Shown: positions 16,981-25,278, numbered from the stretch's first letter. The stretch: DNA of 64,000 nt from Butyricicoccus_A sp963601915 (GCA_963601915.1 CAVCGL010000006.1:62001-126000); one strand, 5' to 3'. Program-made: numbers and translations. The notes: generated by a model from the letters alone, not told the origin.

Positions 16981-17523
16981 TTACTTTGCGAACGGAGCGC
17001 CCAGAGCAGACAGCAGCTCACGAGCCTCTTCGTCGGTGTTTGCAGTGGTTACAATTGCAATGTCCATGCCGCGGATCTTATCGATCTGATCGTACTCGAT
17101 TTCCGGGAAGATCAGCTGTTCCTTCAGGCCGATTGCATAGTTGCCACGGCCGTCGAAGGAGTTCGGGTTGATACCACGGAAGTCACGAACGCGCGGGAGA
17201 GCGATGTTGAAGAAACGATCGAGGAACTCCCACATACGGTCGCCGCGCAGCGTTACGCGAACGCCAACCGGCATACCCTCACGCAGGCGGAAGTTTGCGA
17301 TGGACTTCTTAGCGCGGGTTACGACAGCGTGCTGACCGGTGATCGTGGTGATGTCACGAACAACTGCATCGAGTACCTTGGAGTTGCCGTTTGCTTCGGA
17401 GCCGCAGCCGACGTTGATAACGATCTTGTCGAGCTTCGGGATCTGCATAACGCTCTTGTACTCAAACTTCTTCATCAGAGCAGGAGCAACCTCTGCCTGA
17501 TATTTATCCTTTAATACTGGCAT
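16981..17523 (-). CDS. rplE: 50S ribosomal protein L5
   Basis: 180-residue uL5, binder of 5S rRNA. MQIPKLDKIVINVGCGSEAN, ITGQHAVVTRAKKSIANFRL and GMDIAIVTTANTDEEARELL are diagnostic. Confidence 0.99.
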   Translation of the reverse strand: MPVLKDKYQAEVAPALMKKFEYKSVMQIPKLDKIVINVGCGSEANGNSKVLDAVVRDITTITGQHAVVTRAKKSIANFRLREGMPVGVRVTLRGDRMWEFLDRFFNIALPRVRDFRGINPNSFDGRGNYAIGLKEQLIFPEIEYDQIDKIRGMDIAIVTTANTDEEARELLSALGAPFAK

Positions 17524-17541
17524 TTGTTACAACCTCCTCAA

Positions 17542-17859
17542 TTAGTATGCTTCGCCGCAATGCTTGCACACGCGAACCTTGGAGCCATCCTCCAGGAACT
17601 TGTGAGCCGGACGGGTCTTCTTGTTGCACTTCGGGCAAACAGCCATTACCTTGCAGGCACGGATTGCGCCTTCGCGCTTAACGATACCGCCGGTCTCGCC
17701 CTGACGGCGCGGCTTGACATGGGTGGTGAGCATGTTAACGCCCTCGATCACTACCTGGCCCTTCTTCGGGTTTACAGAGATGATCTTGCCACTCTTGCCC
17801 TTTTCCTTACCGGAAAGAACGACTGCGGTGTCGCCCTTCTTTACATGCAGAGTATTCAT
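17542..17859 (-). CDS. rplX: 50S ribosomal protein L24
   Basis: 105-residue uL24 with the N-terminal KOW motif (VKKGDTAVVLSGKEKGKSGK) and a C-terminal zinc-ribbon-like pattern VCPKCNKKTRPA ... VCKHCGEAY (two C-x2-C pairs). Confidence 0.98.
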   Translation of the reverse strand: MNTLHVKKGDTAVVLSGKEKGKSGKIISVNPKKGQVVIEGVNMLTTHVKPRRQGETGGIVKREGAIRACKVMAVCPKCNKKTRPAHKFLEDGSKVRVCKHCGEAY

Positions 17860-17874
17860 TAACGGACGACCTCC

Positions 17875-18243
17875 TTACAGTACTTCCGGAGCCAGAGACA
17901 GGATCTTCATGAAGTCCTTGTCACGCAGCTCTCTTGCCACAGGCCCAAAGATACGGGTACCCTGCGGGTTTTTGTCTTCACGAATGATGACTGCTGCATT
18001 CTCATCGAAACGGATGTAGCTGCCATCTGCACGGCGTACGCCCTTGCGGGAACGAACGATTACGGCCTTAACGACCTGACCCTTCTTTACGCCGCCGCCC
18101 GGTGTGCACTTGCGAACCGAGCAAACGATGATGTCACCGATGTTGCCATACTTACGTGCGGAGCCGCCCAGAACACGGATGCACTTCAGTTCCTTGGCAC
18201 CGCTGTTGTCAGCAGCACGGAGAAATGTTTCCTGCTGAATCAT
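17875..18243 (-). CDS. rplN: 50S ribosomal protein L14
   Basis: 122-residue uL14. MIQQETFLRAADNSGAKELK and IFGPVARELRDKDFMKILSL bracket a normal-length protein. Confidence 0.99.
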   Translation of the reverse strand: MIQQETFLRAADNSGAKELKCIRVLGGSARKYGNIGDIIVCSVRKCTPGGGVKKGQVVKAVIVRSRKGVRRADGSYIRFDENAAVIIREDKNPQGTRIFGPVARELRDKDFMKILSLAPEVL

Positions 18244-18255
18244 GTGCGCTCCTCC

Positions 18256-18513
18256 TTACTTAGCCTTTTCGATGATCTCTACAAGTCTCCAACGCTTGTC
18301 CTTGGACAGCGGGCGAGTCTCCATAACCTCAACGGTGTCGCCTACGCGGCACTCGTTGTTCTCGTCATGAGCCTTCAGCTTGTAGGTTCTCTTGATAATC
18401 TTCTTATAGAGCGGATGCTGTACGCTGTCCGCGATAGCAACGACAATCGTCTTGTCCATCTTGTCAGAAACGACCTTGCCGACTCTTGTCTTGCGGAAAG
18501 TTCTATCAGCCAT
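18256..18513 (-). CDS. rpsQ: 30S ribosomal protein S17
   Basis: 85-residue uS17, OB fold. GKVVSDKMDKTIVVAI and GDTVEVMETRPLSKDKRWRL are diagnostic. Confidence 0.99.
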   Translation of the reverse strand: MADRTFRKTRVGKVVSDKMDKTIVVAIADSVQHPLYKKIIKRTYKLKAHDENNECRVGDTVEVMETRPLSKDKRWRLVEIIEKAK

Positions 18514-18528
18514 TTGTAGTTACCTCCC

Positions 18529-18729
18529 TTACGCCTTTTCCGTCAGCTGATGCTCACGGAGAATAGTGTTGACTCTGGCAATATCGCGCTTAACTTCTGC
18601 GATTCTCGTCGGGTTTTCGAGCTGGTTGGTTGCATTCTGCAGACGCAGGTTGAAGAGGTCCTTCTTCAGGTCGGTGAGCTTAACTTCCAGCTCTTCAACA
18701 CTCAGCTCTCTGATCTCTTTAGCCTTCAT
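18529..18729 (-). CDS. rpmC: 50S ribosomal protein L29
   Basis: 66-residue uL29, helical hairpin at the exit tunnel: MKAKEIRELSVEELEVKLTD, LKKDLFNLRLQNATNQLENP. Start overlaps the rplP stop (18729). Confidence 0.99.
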   Translation of the reverse strand: MKAKEIRELSVEELEVKLTDLKKDLFNLRLQNATNQLENPTRIAEVKRDIARVNTILREHQLTEKA

Positions 18730-19154
18730 TATTCTTCACCAGCCTTCTCTTCACGCTTGACGAACTTGGTCTTGAGCGGCAGCTTGTGGGATGCCAGACG
18801 CAGTGCCTCGCGAGCTACTTCTTCGGAAACGCCTGCGATCTCGAACATTACGCGACCCGGCTTAACTACTGCTACCCAGTACTCCGGAGCGCCCTTACCG
18901 GAACCCATTCGAGTTCCAAGCGGCTTCTTAGAAACCGGCTTGTCCGGGAAAATCTTGATCCAGACCTGACCGCCACGCTTGGTGTAACGGGTCATGGCAA
19001 CACGGGCTGCCTCGATCTGGTTGGAGGTGATCCAGCACGGCTCAGTTGCCTGCAGGCCATACTCGCCATGGGATACCTTATTGCCGCGAAGAGCCTTGCC
19101 CTTCATGTGGCCTCTGTGTACTCTGCGGTACTTAACTCTCTTCGGGAGAAGCAT
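18729..19154 (-). CDS. rplP: 50S ribosomal protein L16
   Basis: 141-residue uL16. MLLPKRVKYRRVHRGHMKGK, WIKIFPDKPVSKKPLGTRMG and GKGAPEYWVAVVKPGRVMFE are conserved. Start overlaps the rpsC stop. Confidence 0.99.
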   Translation of the reverse strand: MLLPKRVKYRRVHRGHMKGKALRGNKVSHGEYGLQATEPCWITSNQIEAARVAMTRYTKRGGQVWIKIFPDKPVSKKPLGTRMGSGKGAPEYWVAVVKPGRVMFEIAGVSEEVAREALRLASHKLPLKTKFVKREEKAGEE

Positions 19155-19924
19155 TAACGGTTGCCTCCTTCCTGTCTGTCCTGTCTCTGACGGCGGTAGC
19201 CACCACGACGATCGCGGCGGTCACGGCGGTCTCTGCGGTCACGGCGATCGAATGCCGGCTTCGGAGCCTCAATGTTGCGGTTCAGACGCGGGCCGCCCTG
19301 GAGCACTTCGCCCTTGTAGATCCAAACCTTTACACCGATCTTGCCGTAAGTGGTGTTTGCCTCAGCAAAACCATAATCAATGTCTGCACGCAGGGTCTGC
19401 AGCGGGATGGTGCCCTCATGATAGGACTCGCTGCGAGCGATCTCGGCGCCGTTCAGACGGCCGCCGCACTTGATCTTGATGCCCTTTGCGCCCATGCGCA
19501 TTGCGCGGCCCATGCACTGCTTCATTGCGCGGCGGAAAGCGATACGCTTCTCCAGCTGGTTTGCAATGTTCTCAGCTACGAGCTGTGCATTGGTGTCCGG
19601 GTTCTTGATTTCAATGATATTGAGAGATACCGGCTTGCCCAGCATCTTCTCCATCTCCTTGCGGAGCTTCTCGATGTCCTCGCCGCCCTTGCCGATAACG
19701 ATGCCCGGACGAGCGCAGGAAATGAAGATCTTTACTCTGCCGTTGCTGCGCTCGATCTCGATGGTCGGAACGCCTGCTGCGTACAGGGTCTTCTTCAGGA
19801 ACTTACGAATGTTGTAGTCTTCCACGAGGAGGTCGCCAAACTCATTGTCCTTGGCAAACCAACGGGAATCCCAATCTTTAATTACGCCGACACGAAGACC
19901 GTGCGGATTAACTTTCTGACCCAT
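19154..19924 (-). CDS. rpsC: 30S ribosomal protein S3, with Arg/Asp-rich tail
   Basis: 256-residue uS3. Type-2 KH domain (ISCARPGIVIGKGGEDIEKL) and the S3 C-terminal domain (TTYGKIGVKVWIYKGEVLQG) are complete. After about residue 225 comes a low-complexity extension built from repeated RRD triplets followed by GGYRRQRQDRQEGGNR, absent from the core family. The DNA shows matching short tandem repeats around 19195-19250, so the tail probably grew by slippage. Confidence 0.98.
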   Translation of the reverse strand: MGQKVNPHGLRVGVIKDWDSRWFAKDNEFGDLLVEDYNIRKFLKKTLYAAGVPTIEIERSNGRVKIFISCARPGIVIGKGGEDIEKLRKEMEKMLGKPVSLNIIEIKNPDTNAQLVAENIANQLEKRIAFRRAMKQCMGRAMRMGAKGIKIKCGGRLNGAEIARSESYHEGTIPLQTLRADIDYGFAEANTTYGKIGVKVWIYKGEVLQGGPRLNRNIEAPKPAFDRRDRRDRRDRRDRRGGYRRQRQDRQEGGNR

Positions 19925-19938
19925 AGTCTACCTCCTCC

Positions 19939-20274
19939 TTATTCCTTCTCTTTGAGTACCAGCGTGATGTGAGATGTTCTCTTCAGGATGCGGAATGCGC
20001 GGCCATGAGACATCGGACGGATGCGCTTCATGATCGGGCCCGGGCATACGAAGATCTGATCTACGTACAGCTTCTCCGGATCCATGTTGTGATTGTTCTC
20101 AGCATTCGCCATAGCGCTCTTGAGGAGCTTGGATAAGTGCTCAGATGCAGCCTTGGGAGTGTTCAGTAAGATCGCATTTGCTTCCGCTGCGCTCTTGCCG
20201 CGGATCAGGTCACAAACAACCTTTACCTTGCGCGGAGCGATGCGAACATTTCTCAAAATTGCTTTTGCTTCCAT
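19939..20274 (-). CDS. rplV: 50S ribosomal protein L22
   Basis: 111-residue uL22 with the tunnel-lining beta hairpin: NVRIAPRKVKVVCDLIRGKS and PIMKRIRPMSHGRAFRILKR. Confidence 0.99.
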   Translation of the reverse strand: MEAKAILRNVRIAPRKVKVVCDLIRGKSAAEANAILLNTPKAASEHLSKLLKSAMANAENNHNMDPEKLYVDQIFVCPGPIMKRIRPMSHGRAFRILKRTSHITLVLKEKE

Positions 20275-20297
20275 TTTCTAATGATCCTCCTTCAGCC

Positions 20298-20579
20298 TTA
20301 CTTGCCGTTGTTGGAGGTCTTGCTGCCAGCGTGACCCTTATAAGTGCGGGTCGGGACGAACTCGCCCAGCTTATGACCAACCATGTCCTCGGTGATGTAT
20401 ACCGGAACGTGCTTGCGGCCGTCGTGAACAGCAATTGTATGACCAACGAATTCCGGGAAAATAGTCGATGCACGAGACCAGGTCTTCAGAACCTTCTTTT
20501 CGCCAGCTTCGTTGAGTGCAATTACTCTCTTAATCAGTTCAGGAGCCACAAAAGGGCCCTTCTTAATGCTTCTGCCCAT
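20298..20579 (-). CDS. rpsS: 30S ribosomal protein S19
   Basis: 93-residue uS19: MGRSIKKGPFVAPELIKRVI, STIFPEFVGHTIAVHDGRKH, VGHKLGEFVPTRTYKGH. Confidence 0.99.
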   Translation of the reverse strand: MGRSIKKGPFVAPELIKRVIALNEAGEKKVLKTWSRASTIFPEFVGHTIAVHDGRKHVPVYITEDMVGHKLGEFVPTRTYKGHAGSKTSNNGK

Positions 20580-20594
20580 ATTTCATGTCCTCCC

Positions 20595-21428
20595 TTACTT
20601 ACCGTTGCGTCTTCTGACAATCTGCTTGTCAGTACGATTCTTCGTCTTTCTGGTCTTGTAACCCAGAGCCGGCTTGCCCCACGGGGTAACCGGGCCCGGA
20701 CGTCCGACAGGGCTCTTGCCCTCGCCGCCGCCGTGCGGATGGTCACACGGGTTCATGACAGAACCACGAACGGTCGGGCGGACACCGCGATGACGGGTCT
20801 TGCCAGCCTTACCAAGCTTCTGGTTGCTGTAATCCTGATTGCCTACGGCACCGATGGTAGCCATGCAGTTCAGGCGGATATAACGGTACTCGCCGGACGG
20901 CAGACGTACCTGAGCTACGCCGTTCTCCTTAGCCATCAGCTGAGCTGCGCCGCCAGCGGAACGAACCAGCTGAGCGCCCTTGCCCGGGTACAGCTCGATG
21001 TTGTGGATTACGGTACCAACCGGAATGTTCTCGATCGGCAGTGCGTTGCCCGGCTTGATGTCAGCGCCGGTGGAAGAAATGACAGTGTCGCCAACAGACA
21101 GACCCTGCGGTGCGATGATGTAGCGCTTCTCGCCATCCTCGTACTGAACCAGCGCAATGTTTGCGGAACGGTTCGGGTCGTATTCGATGGTCAGGACGGT
21201 AGCCTTGATGTCCATCTTGTTGCGCTTGAAGTCAATGATTCTGTACTTCTGCTTGTTGCCGCCGCCCTGGTGACGTACGGTGATTCTGCCATAGCTGTTA
21301 CGGCCGGAATGCTTCTTCTTCTTTTCCAGAAGGCTCTTCTCCGGCTTGACCTTGGAAAGACCGCTGTAGTCAACTACGGTCATGTTGCGTCGAGACGGGG
21401 TGGACGCAGTATAGGTCTTTATCGGCAT
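20595..21428 (-). CDS. rplB: 50S ribosomal protein L2
   Basis: 277-residue uL2, essential for the peptidyl transferase centre. MPIKTYTASTPSRRNMTVVD at the start and HPHGGGEGKSPVGRPGPVTP with the catalytic-region His near residue 229. I use the ATG at 21428, preceded by AAAGGAGTTGAAAAAC; the in-frame TTG at 21437 lies within the ribosome site. Confidence 0.99.
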   Translation of the reverse strand: MPIKTYTASTPSRRNMTVVDYSGLSKVKPEKSLLEKKKKHSGRNSYGRITVRHQGGGNKQKYRIIDFKRNKMDIKATVLTIEYDPNRSANIALVQYEDGEKRYIIAPQGLSVGDTVISSTGADIKPGNALPIENIPVGTVIHNIELYPGKGAQLVRSAGGAAQLMAKENGVAQVRLPSGEYRYIRLNCMATIGAVGNQDYSNQKLGKAGKTRHRGVRPTVRGSVMNPCDHPHGGGEGKSPVGRPGPVTPWGKPALGYKTRKTKNRTDKQIVRRRNGK

Positions 21429-21498
21429 GTTTTTCAACTCCTTTAGATGATTTCAAACGTGTGCCCTTCGGCACGTTTCATTCCCTCGTGTGGATAAA

Positions 21499-21792
21499 TT
21501 AGAGCATACCCTCGAAGATCTCCAGCTGCTTGGAGTCAGCGGTCAGGGTTACGACTGCCTTCTTCTTAGCCGGGGTCTTGCCGGTGTGAACGCCCATTCT
21601 CTTCCACTTGCCCGGGAGCTTGATGGTGTTGACGGAAGCGACCTTGACACCGAAGATCTCTTCGATTGCCTTCTTGATCTCTACCTTGTTAGCGTCGCCC
21701 TGTACTTCAAAAACGTACTTGTTCTCAGCGATACCAGACATGGAACGCTCAGTGATGACAGGCTTCTTGATGATATCGTAAGCCGACTTCAT
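21499..21792 (-). CDS. rplW: 50S ribosomal protein L23
   Basis: 97-residue uL23, docking site for SRP and trigger factor: SAYDIIKKPVITERSMSGIA, NKYVFEVQGDANKVEIKKAI. Start overlaps the rplD stop. Confidence 0.99.
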   Translation of the reverse strand: MKSAYDIIKKPVITERSMSGIAENKYVFEVQGDANKVEIKKAIEEIFGVKVASVNTIKLPGKWKRMGVHTGKTPAKKKAVVTLTADSKQLEIFEGML

Positions 21793-22415
21793 TATGCGTA
21801 CACCTCCTCAAGCTTTGCAACTGCTGCCTTGTCAATGATGAACTTGTCAGCATTCAGGATGTCGTATACGTTCAGTGTGCTTACCGGGGTGGTACGTACG
21901 CCCGGGATGTTAGCAGCAGACTTTACCACGTTGACGCGAGTCTCCGGAGTAACTACGAGGCTCTTGCCAGTGGACTCTACATTCTTCAGGAATGCAGCGA
22001 AGGTCTTGGTCTTGATCTCGCCCATGTCCAGGCCGTCTACTACGATGATCTCGCCAGCAGCTGCCTTAGCAGACAGAGCGGAGATCAGAGCCAGACGCTT
22101 GGTCTTCTTGTTCAGCGAGTAGTTGTAGGATCTCGGCTTCGGGCCCAGAGCTACGCCGCCGTGAGTCCACTGCGGAGCGCGGATGGAACCCTGGCGAGCA
22201 CGGCCAGTGCCCTTCTGGCGCCACGGCTTGATGCCGCCGCCGCGAACCTCGGTACGGGTCAGGGTGGACTGAGTGCCCTGTCTCTGGTTTGCGAGATAAT
22301 TCTTGACAGCAGCGTGAAGAACTACTTCATTCGGCTCGATGCCGAATACTGCAGCGTTCAGCTCCATCTCACCGGTCTTAGCGCCGGTCATATCAAATAC
22401 GGATGCGATAGGCAT
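21792..22415 (-). CDS. rplD: 50S ribosomal protein L4
   Basis: 207-residue uL4. The tunnel loop carries KPWRQKGTGRARQGSIRAPQ and GGVALGPKPRSYNYSLNKK. L4 is the classical autoregulator of the S10 operon in several bacteria, relevant to the structured leader upstream of rpsJ. Confidence 0.99.
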   Translation of the reverse strand: MPIASVFDMTGAKTGEMELNAAVFGIEPNEVVLHAAVKNYLANQRQGTQSTLTRTEVRGGGIKPWRQKGTGRARQGSIRAPQWTHGGVALGPKPRSYNYSLNKKTKRLALISALSAKAAAGEIIVVDGLDMGEIKTKTFAAFLKNVESTGKSLVVTPETRVNVVKSAANIPGVRTTPVSTLNVYDILNADKFIIDKAAVAKLEEVYA

Positions 22416-22438
22416 GATGTATCCTCCTTTCCCTTTCC

Positions 22439-23074
22439 TTAGGCGTTCTTAACGGTGTTCTTGAGGAATACGATTCCGCCCTTCGGGCCCGGAACGGCGC
22501 CGCGAACTGCGATCATATTCATCTCAGCATCTACCTTAACAACGTCCAGATTCTGTACGGTTACCTGCTCTGCGCCCATGTGGCCCGGCATGATCTTGCC
22601 CTTGAATACACGGGACGGATCGGAGCAGGAGCCCATGGAACCCTGATGTCTGTGCATCGGGCCAGCACCGTGGCTCATCGGGGAGCGATGTGCACCAAAA
22701 CGCTTGATGGTGCCTGCGTAGCCCTTACCCTTGCTGATGCCGGTGATGTCTACGCTGTCGCCCTCGGCGAATACGTCAGCCTTGAGTACGTCACCCAAGT
22801 TGTAGGACGACATATCGTCAAAGCGGAATTCCTTCAGGTACTTCTTTACAGCCTCGCCAGCCTTCTTCAGGTGGCCGAGCTGCGGCTTGTTGAGCTTGCG
22901 CTCTGCTACGTCGGCAAAACCGAGCTGTACTGCGTTGTAGCCTTCCTTCTCCTCTGTCTTGATCTGGGTGACAGAGCACGGGCCAGCTTCGATTACGGTA
23001 ACCGGGATTACCTTGCCGTCAGCGTCGAAAATCTGGGTCATGCCAATTTTCTTGCCGATGATTGCCTTTTGCAT
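22439..23074 (-). CDS. rplC: 50S ribosomal protein L3
   Basis: 211-residue uL3: MQKAIIGKKIGMTQIFDADG, GKGYAGTIKRFGAHRSPMSH, GSMGSCSDPSRVFKGKIMPG. Preceded by a 138-base gap with two hairpins. Confidence 0.99.
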   Translation of the reverse strand: MQKAIIGKKIGMTQIFDADGKVIPVTVIEAGPCSVTQIKTEEKEGYNAVQLGFADVAERKLNKPQLGHLKKAGEAVKKYLKEFRFDDMSSYNLGDVLKADVFAEGDSVDITGISKGKGYAGTIKRFGAHRSPMSHGAGPMHRHQGSMGSCSDPSRVFKGKIMPGHMGAEQVTVQNLDVVKVDAEMNMIAVRGAVPGPKGGIVFLKNTVKNA

Positions 23075-23100
23075 GTTTGTTTCCTCCTTGTAGGTTATTG

Positions 23101-23151
23101 GTTGATGCGCGGTTTCCGCCCACCAACTTGACCTTGCCGCTCTATTGCGGC
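23101..23151 (-). other. Two hairpins between rpsJ and rplC
   Basis: Stems at 23136-23151 (GCCGC/GCGGC) and 23101-23127 (GTTGGTG...CATCAAC with an inner GCGG/CCGC part) lie in the 138-base gap. No U-tract follows, so they are unlikely to be terminators; an L3-region regulatory or processing role is inferred. Confidence 0.5.
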
Positions 23152-23212
23152 TTAGGCGATGTTTGGAATTTCTGAATCAGCACATCACTGGATGGCTTTT
23201 CCAGCTGCTTCC

Positions 23213-23524
23213 TTAAAGCTTGATTTCGATCTCTACGCCAGCCGGCAGATCCAGAGTCATGAGAGTCTCTACGGTGTTCTTGCCTGCGTTGGTGATGTCG
23301 ATCAGTCTCTTGTGGGTGCGGCGCTCGAACTGCTCACGGCTGTCCTTGTACTTGTGCACTGCACGAAGAATGGTAACGACTTCGCGCTCGGTCGGCAGCG
23401 GGATCGGGCCAGAAACCTTTGCGTTGGTACGCTTAGCAGCTTCTACGATCTTCTCAGATGCCTGATCGATGAGCGAGTGGTCATAAGCTTTCAGTCTGAT
23501 TCTGATTTTCTCTGCGTTAGCCAT
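23213..23524 (-). CDS. rpsJ: 30S ribosomal protein S10
   Basis: 103-residue uS10/NusE, first gene of the cluster: MANAEKIRIRLKAYDHSLID, GPIPLPTEREVVTILRAVHK, HKRLIDITNAGKNTVETLM. Preceded by GAGGAGGAAGACACACA. Confidence 0.99.
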   Translation of the reverse strand: MANAEKIRIRLKAYDHSLIDQASEKIVEAAKRTNAKVSGPIPLPTEREVVTILRAVHKYKDSREQFERRTHKRLIDITNAGKNTVETLMTLDLPAGVEIEIKL

Positions 23525-23617
23525 TGTGTGTCTTCCTCCTCGAACACTACATTATAAAAATGTGTCCTTGCGTTCGGAGAGAAACTGCAACCCTTCCGTG
23601 TGTATCACGTTTGGGCA

Positions 23618-23854
23618 TAAGAAAAACCGGGCAAAACAGTCGTGTAGTTATGCAATCCGGCTTTGGATTTCACCGCAGTGGTTCCGGCTGTCGGCTTGTC
23701 AGCGCGTGCGCTGGCAAGCCCGAGCTTACACAGGAACATACCGGTGGTAGTTCGCAGTTGTCTCAACCGCCCGATTGTCGGACTTACTCCGCTGAAGTTA
23801 CCTGCCTGAGCAGCAATCTCCAGCATCATCGCTCACTCGCCTTCTCGCGAGTGC
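23618..23854 (-). promoter_or_regulatory. Structured 5' leader of the S10 operon with terminator-like hairpin
   Basis: The leader from the inferred start near 23854 to rpsJ is about 330 nt. It contains a 5'-terminal stem (CACTCGC/GCGAGTG, 23834-23853), a long stem at 23693-23720 (GGCTTGCCAGCGC/GCGCTGACAAGCC, one mismatch), and AAGCCGG...CCGGTTT followed by TTC at 23619-23663, which looks like an intrinsic terminator. An upstream GCCGG at 23684-23688 could compete for the terminator stem. This architecture fits ribosomal-protein-controlled attenuation; the ligand (L4 or other) is not shown by the sequence. Confidence 0.65.
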
Positions 23855-23860
23855 TTTTAT

Positions 23861-23889
23861 ATCTTATAACATCTTGCCCGCAAAGTCAA
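23861..23889 (-). promoter_or_regulatory. Promoter of the S10-spc-alpha supercluster
   Basis: Minus-strand TTGACT, 17-bp spacer, TAAGAT. The only convincing promoter upstream of rpsJ; it serves the 16-kb cluster. Confidence 0.75.
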
Positions 23890-23974
23890 GAAAATATCCC
23901 ACGAAAATCCACGTTTTTTTGACGGATTTTTTGCACTTTTCGTGCGCCCACTTGTGTTTTTCTTCCAAAGCAGG

Positions 23975-24003
23975 CAAATTTATCCGGCAAATGCCGGATT
24001 TTT
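23975..24003 (-). terminator. Hairpin after the sigma/anti-sigma fusion gene
   Basis: ATCCGGC-ATTT-GCCGGAT stem about 15 bases after the stop at 24019. The T-run is stronger on the plus strand (TTTTT) than on the minus strand (AAATTTG), so minus-strand termination may be weak. Confidence 0.5.
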
Positions 24004-24018
24004 GCCCGTTATTCGCTG

Positions 24019-25278
24019 CTATTCTTCCTCTTGTGTCTGCCGAATGACGATAAACAGTCCCTGAGACGCCGTCGGCGTAATGACCAGCTGGTCGTTGCTG
24101 ACGGATTCCAGCTCATAGCCGACTGACTCCATGCCCTCGGCCAGTCTCTGCATCATTTCCAACCCGCCGTCTACGCGGTAATATTTCACGCCGTCCTCCG
24201 CTGCAATCAGCTCTGCCGACGCGGACAGCTCCGGCAGACCGGCATTGCCCGCCGCCGCAATCACATAGGAATAGCTCATGTCCGTCACAGCCTCCGGCAA
24301 ACGCAGATCCTGAGATAAAACACTGCTGCTCTGCGTGCCGGACTTCTGCACGGATGCTTCCTGTTTGGTCGTATTGACAAACAAACCGCCCAATACGCCG
24401 GAACAAATCAACAGCGCAAAAATCGCAGCAAAGCACGCCAACTCCACAACCGGAATGCGCAGCCCCAGCGCCCGCCAGCCAGCTCGTTCTCTCTGCTGAC
24501 GCACAGCACTTCTGACCACCTCGTCGCGCAGCTCTTCCGGCGCTTTCTCTTCCTCCATATGCGACAGCTCACGGCCAATCAGCGTCAAGTCGTTGAGATA
24601 CGCCGCACAGCGCGAACATTCCTGGATATGATCGAGCAGCGCGGTCTTGTCATCCTCTTCCATGCATTCATCGACATATTGGCTGCACAGCTCCTGAAAA
24701 TGCGAGCAGTCTCGACCTTCTCCGTGCTTCTCTGGCTGCGGCAGCGCTCCCTGCCGCACAAGCAGCTCGCGCAGATTGCGCCGCGCACGGGAAATACGCA
24801 GGCGCACGCCATTGAGATCCAGTTTGAGCACCTGCCCCGTCTCCGCATCGCTCAAGCCAATCAAGTCGCGCAGCAGCAACACTTCTCTCTGCTGTCGGGT
24901 CAAGCGCAGCAGCTGCGTCTGAATCGCCGTATCCAGCTCAATCGGTTCCTGCTTGTGTCCGTGCTTTCCGTGCGGAATTTCGCGCAAACGAAAGACAGCC
25001 ATCGTGCCCTTCGCACTGCGTTTGCGCTTTTGAATATCTGCGCAGACATCCGTCGCAAGGCGCAGTGCCCAAATGGACAAACGCAGCTCCATATTGCGGT
25101 GCAGCTTGCGATACACCTGATTGAATGTCTCAATCGTCGCCTGTCGCGCCTCTTGTTCTTCGCCCAGATAACGCAGTGCATACTGATAGACGCGCGGCTC
25201 CAGCCGGTCAACCAGTCGGGAGAAAGCGTCCTCATCTCCGCTGAGAACTCGTTCTACCAGACTATTTTCGTCAAACAT
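24019..25278 (-). CDS. ECF-like sigma factor fused to a membrane-anchored zinc-finger anti-sigma domain
   Basis: A 419-residue single polypeptide. Residues about 5-90 resemble sigma region 2 (VERVLSGDEDAFSRLVDRLE, ARQATIETFNQVYRKLH); 122-175 match region 4 (LTRQQREVLLLRDLIGLSDA, then NGVRLRISRARRNLREL). Residues 190-230 form a ZAS/zf-HC2 zinc finger: H217-x3-C221-x2-C224 with upstream Cys 198 and 205. One hydrophobic helix at about 277-300 (ELACFAAIFALLICSGVLGG) is followed by a Ser/Thr-rich linker and a ~100-residue extracytoplasmic domain. Normally sigma and anti-sigma are separate proteins; here both are fused. Four bases downstream of dusB, so cotranscribed. Function beyond this is not recognisable. 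Confidence 0.85.
   Translation of the reverse strand: MFDENSLVERVLSGDEDAFSRLVDRLEPRVYQYALRYLGEEQEARQATIETFNQVYRKLHRNMELRLSIWALRLATDVCADIQKRKRSAKGTMAVFRLREIPHGKHGHKQEPIELDTAIQTQLLRLTRQQREVLLLRDLIGLSDAETGQVLKLDLNGVRLRISRARRNLRELLVRQGALPQPEKHGEGRDCSHFQELCSQYVDECMEEDDKTALLDHIQECSRCAAYLNDLTLIGRELSHMEEEKAPEELRDEVVRSAVRQQRERAGWRALGLRIPVVELACFAAIFALLICSGVLGGLFVNTTKQEASVQKSGTQSSSVLSQDLRLPEAVTDMSYSYVIAAAGNAGLPELSASAELIAAEDGVKYYRVDGGLEMMQRLAEGMESVGYELESVSNDQLVITPTASQGLFIVIRQTQEEE

Noticed and set aside
23605..23829. 74-codon minus-strand frame inside the S10 leader
   Set aside because: It spans the leader stems and the terminator, has no ribosome site close to its start and resembles no known leader peptide; structured RNA explains the region better.
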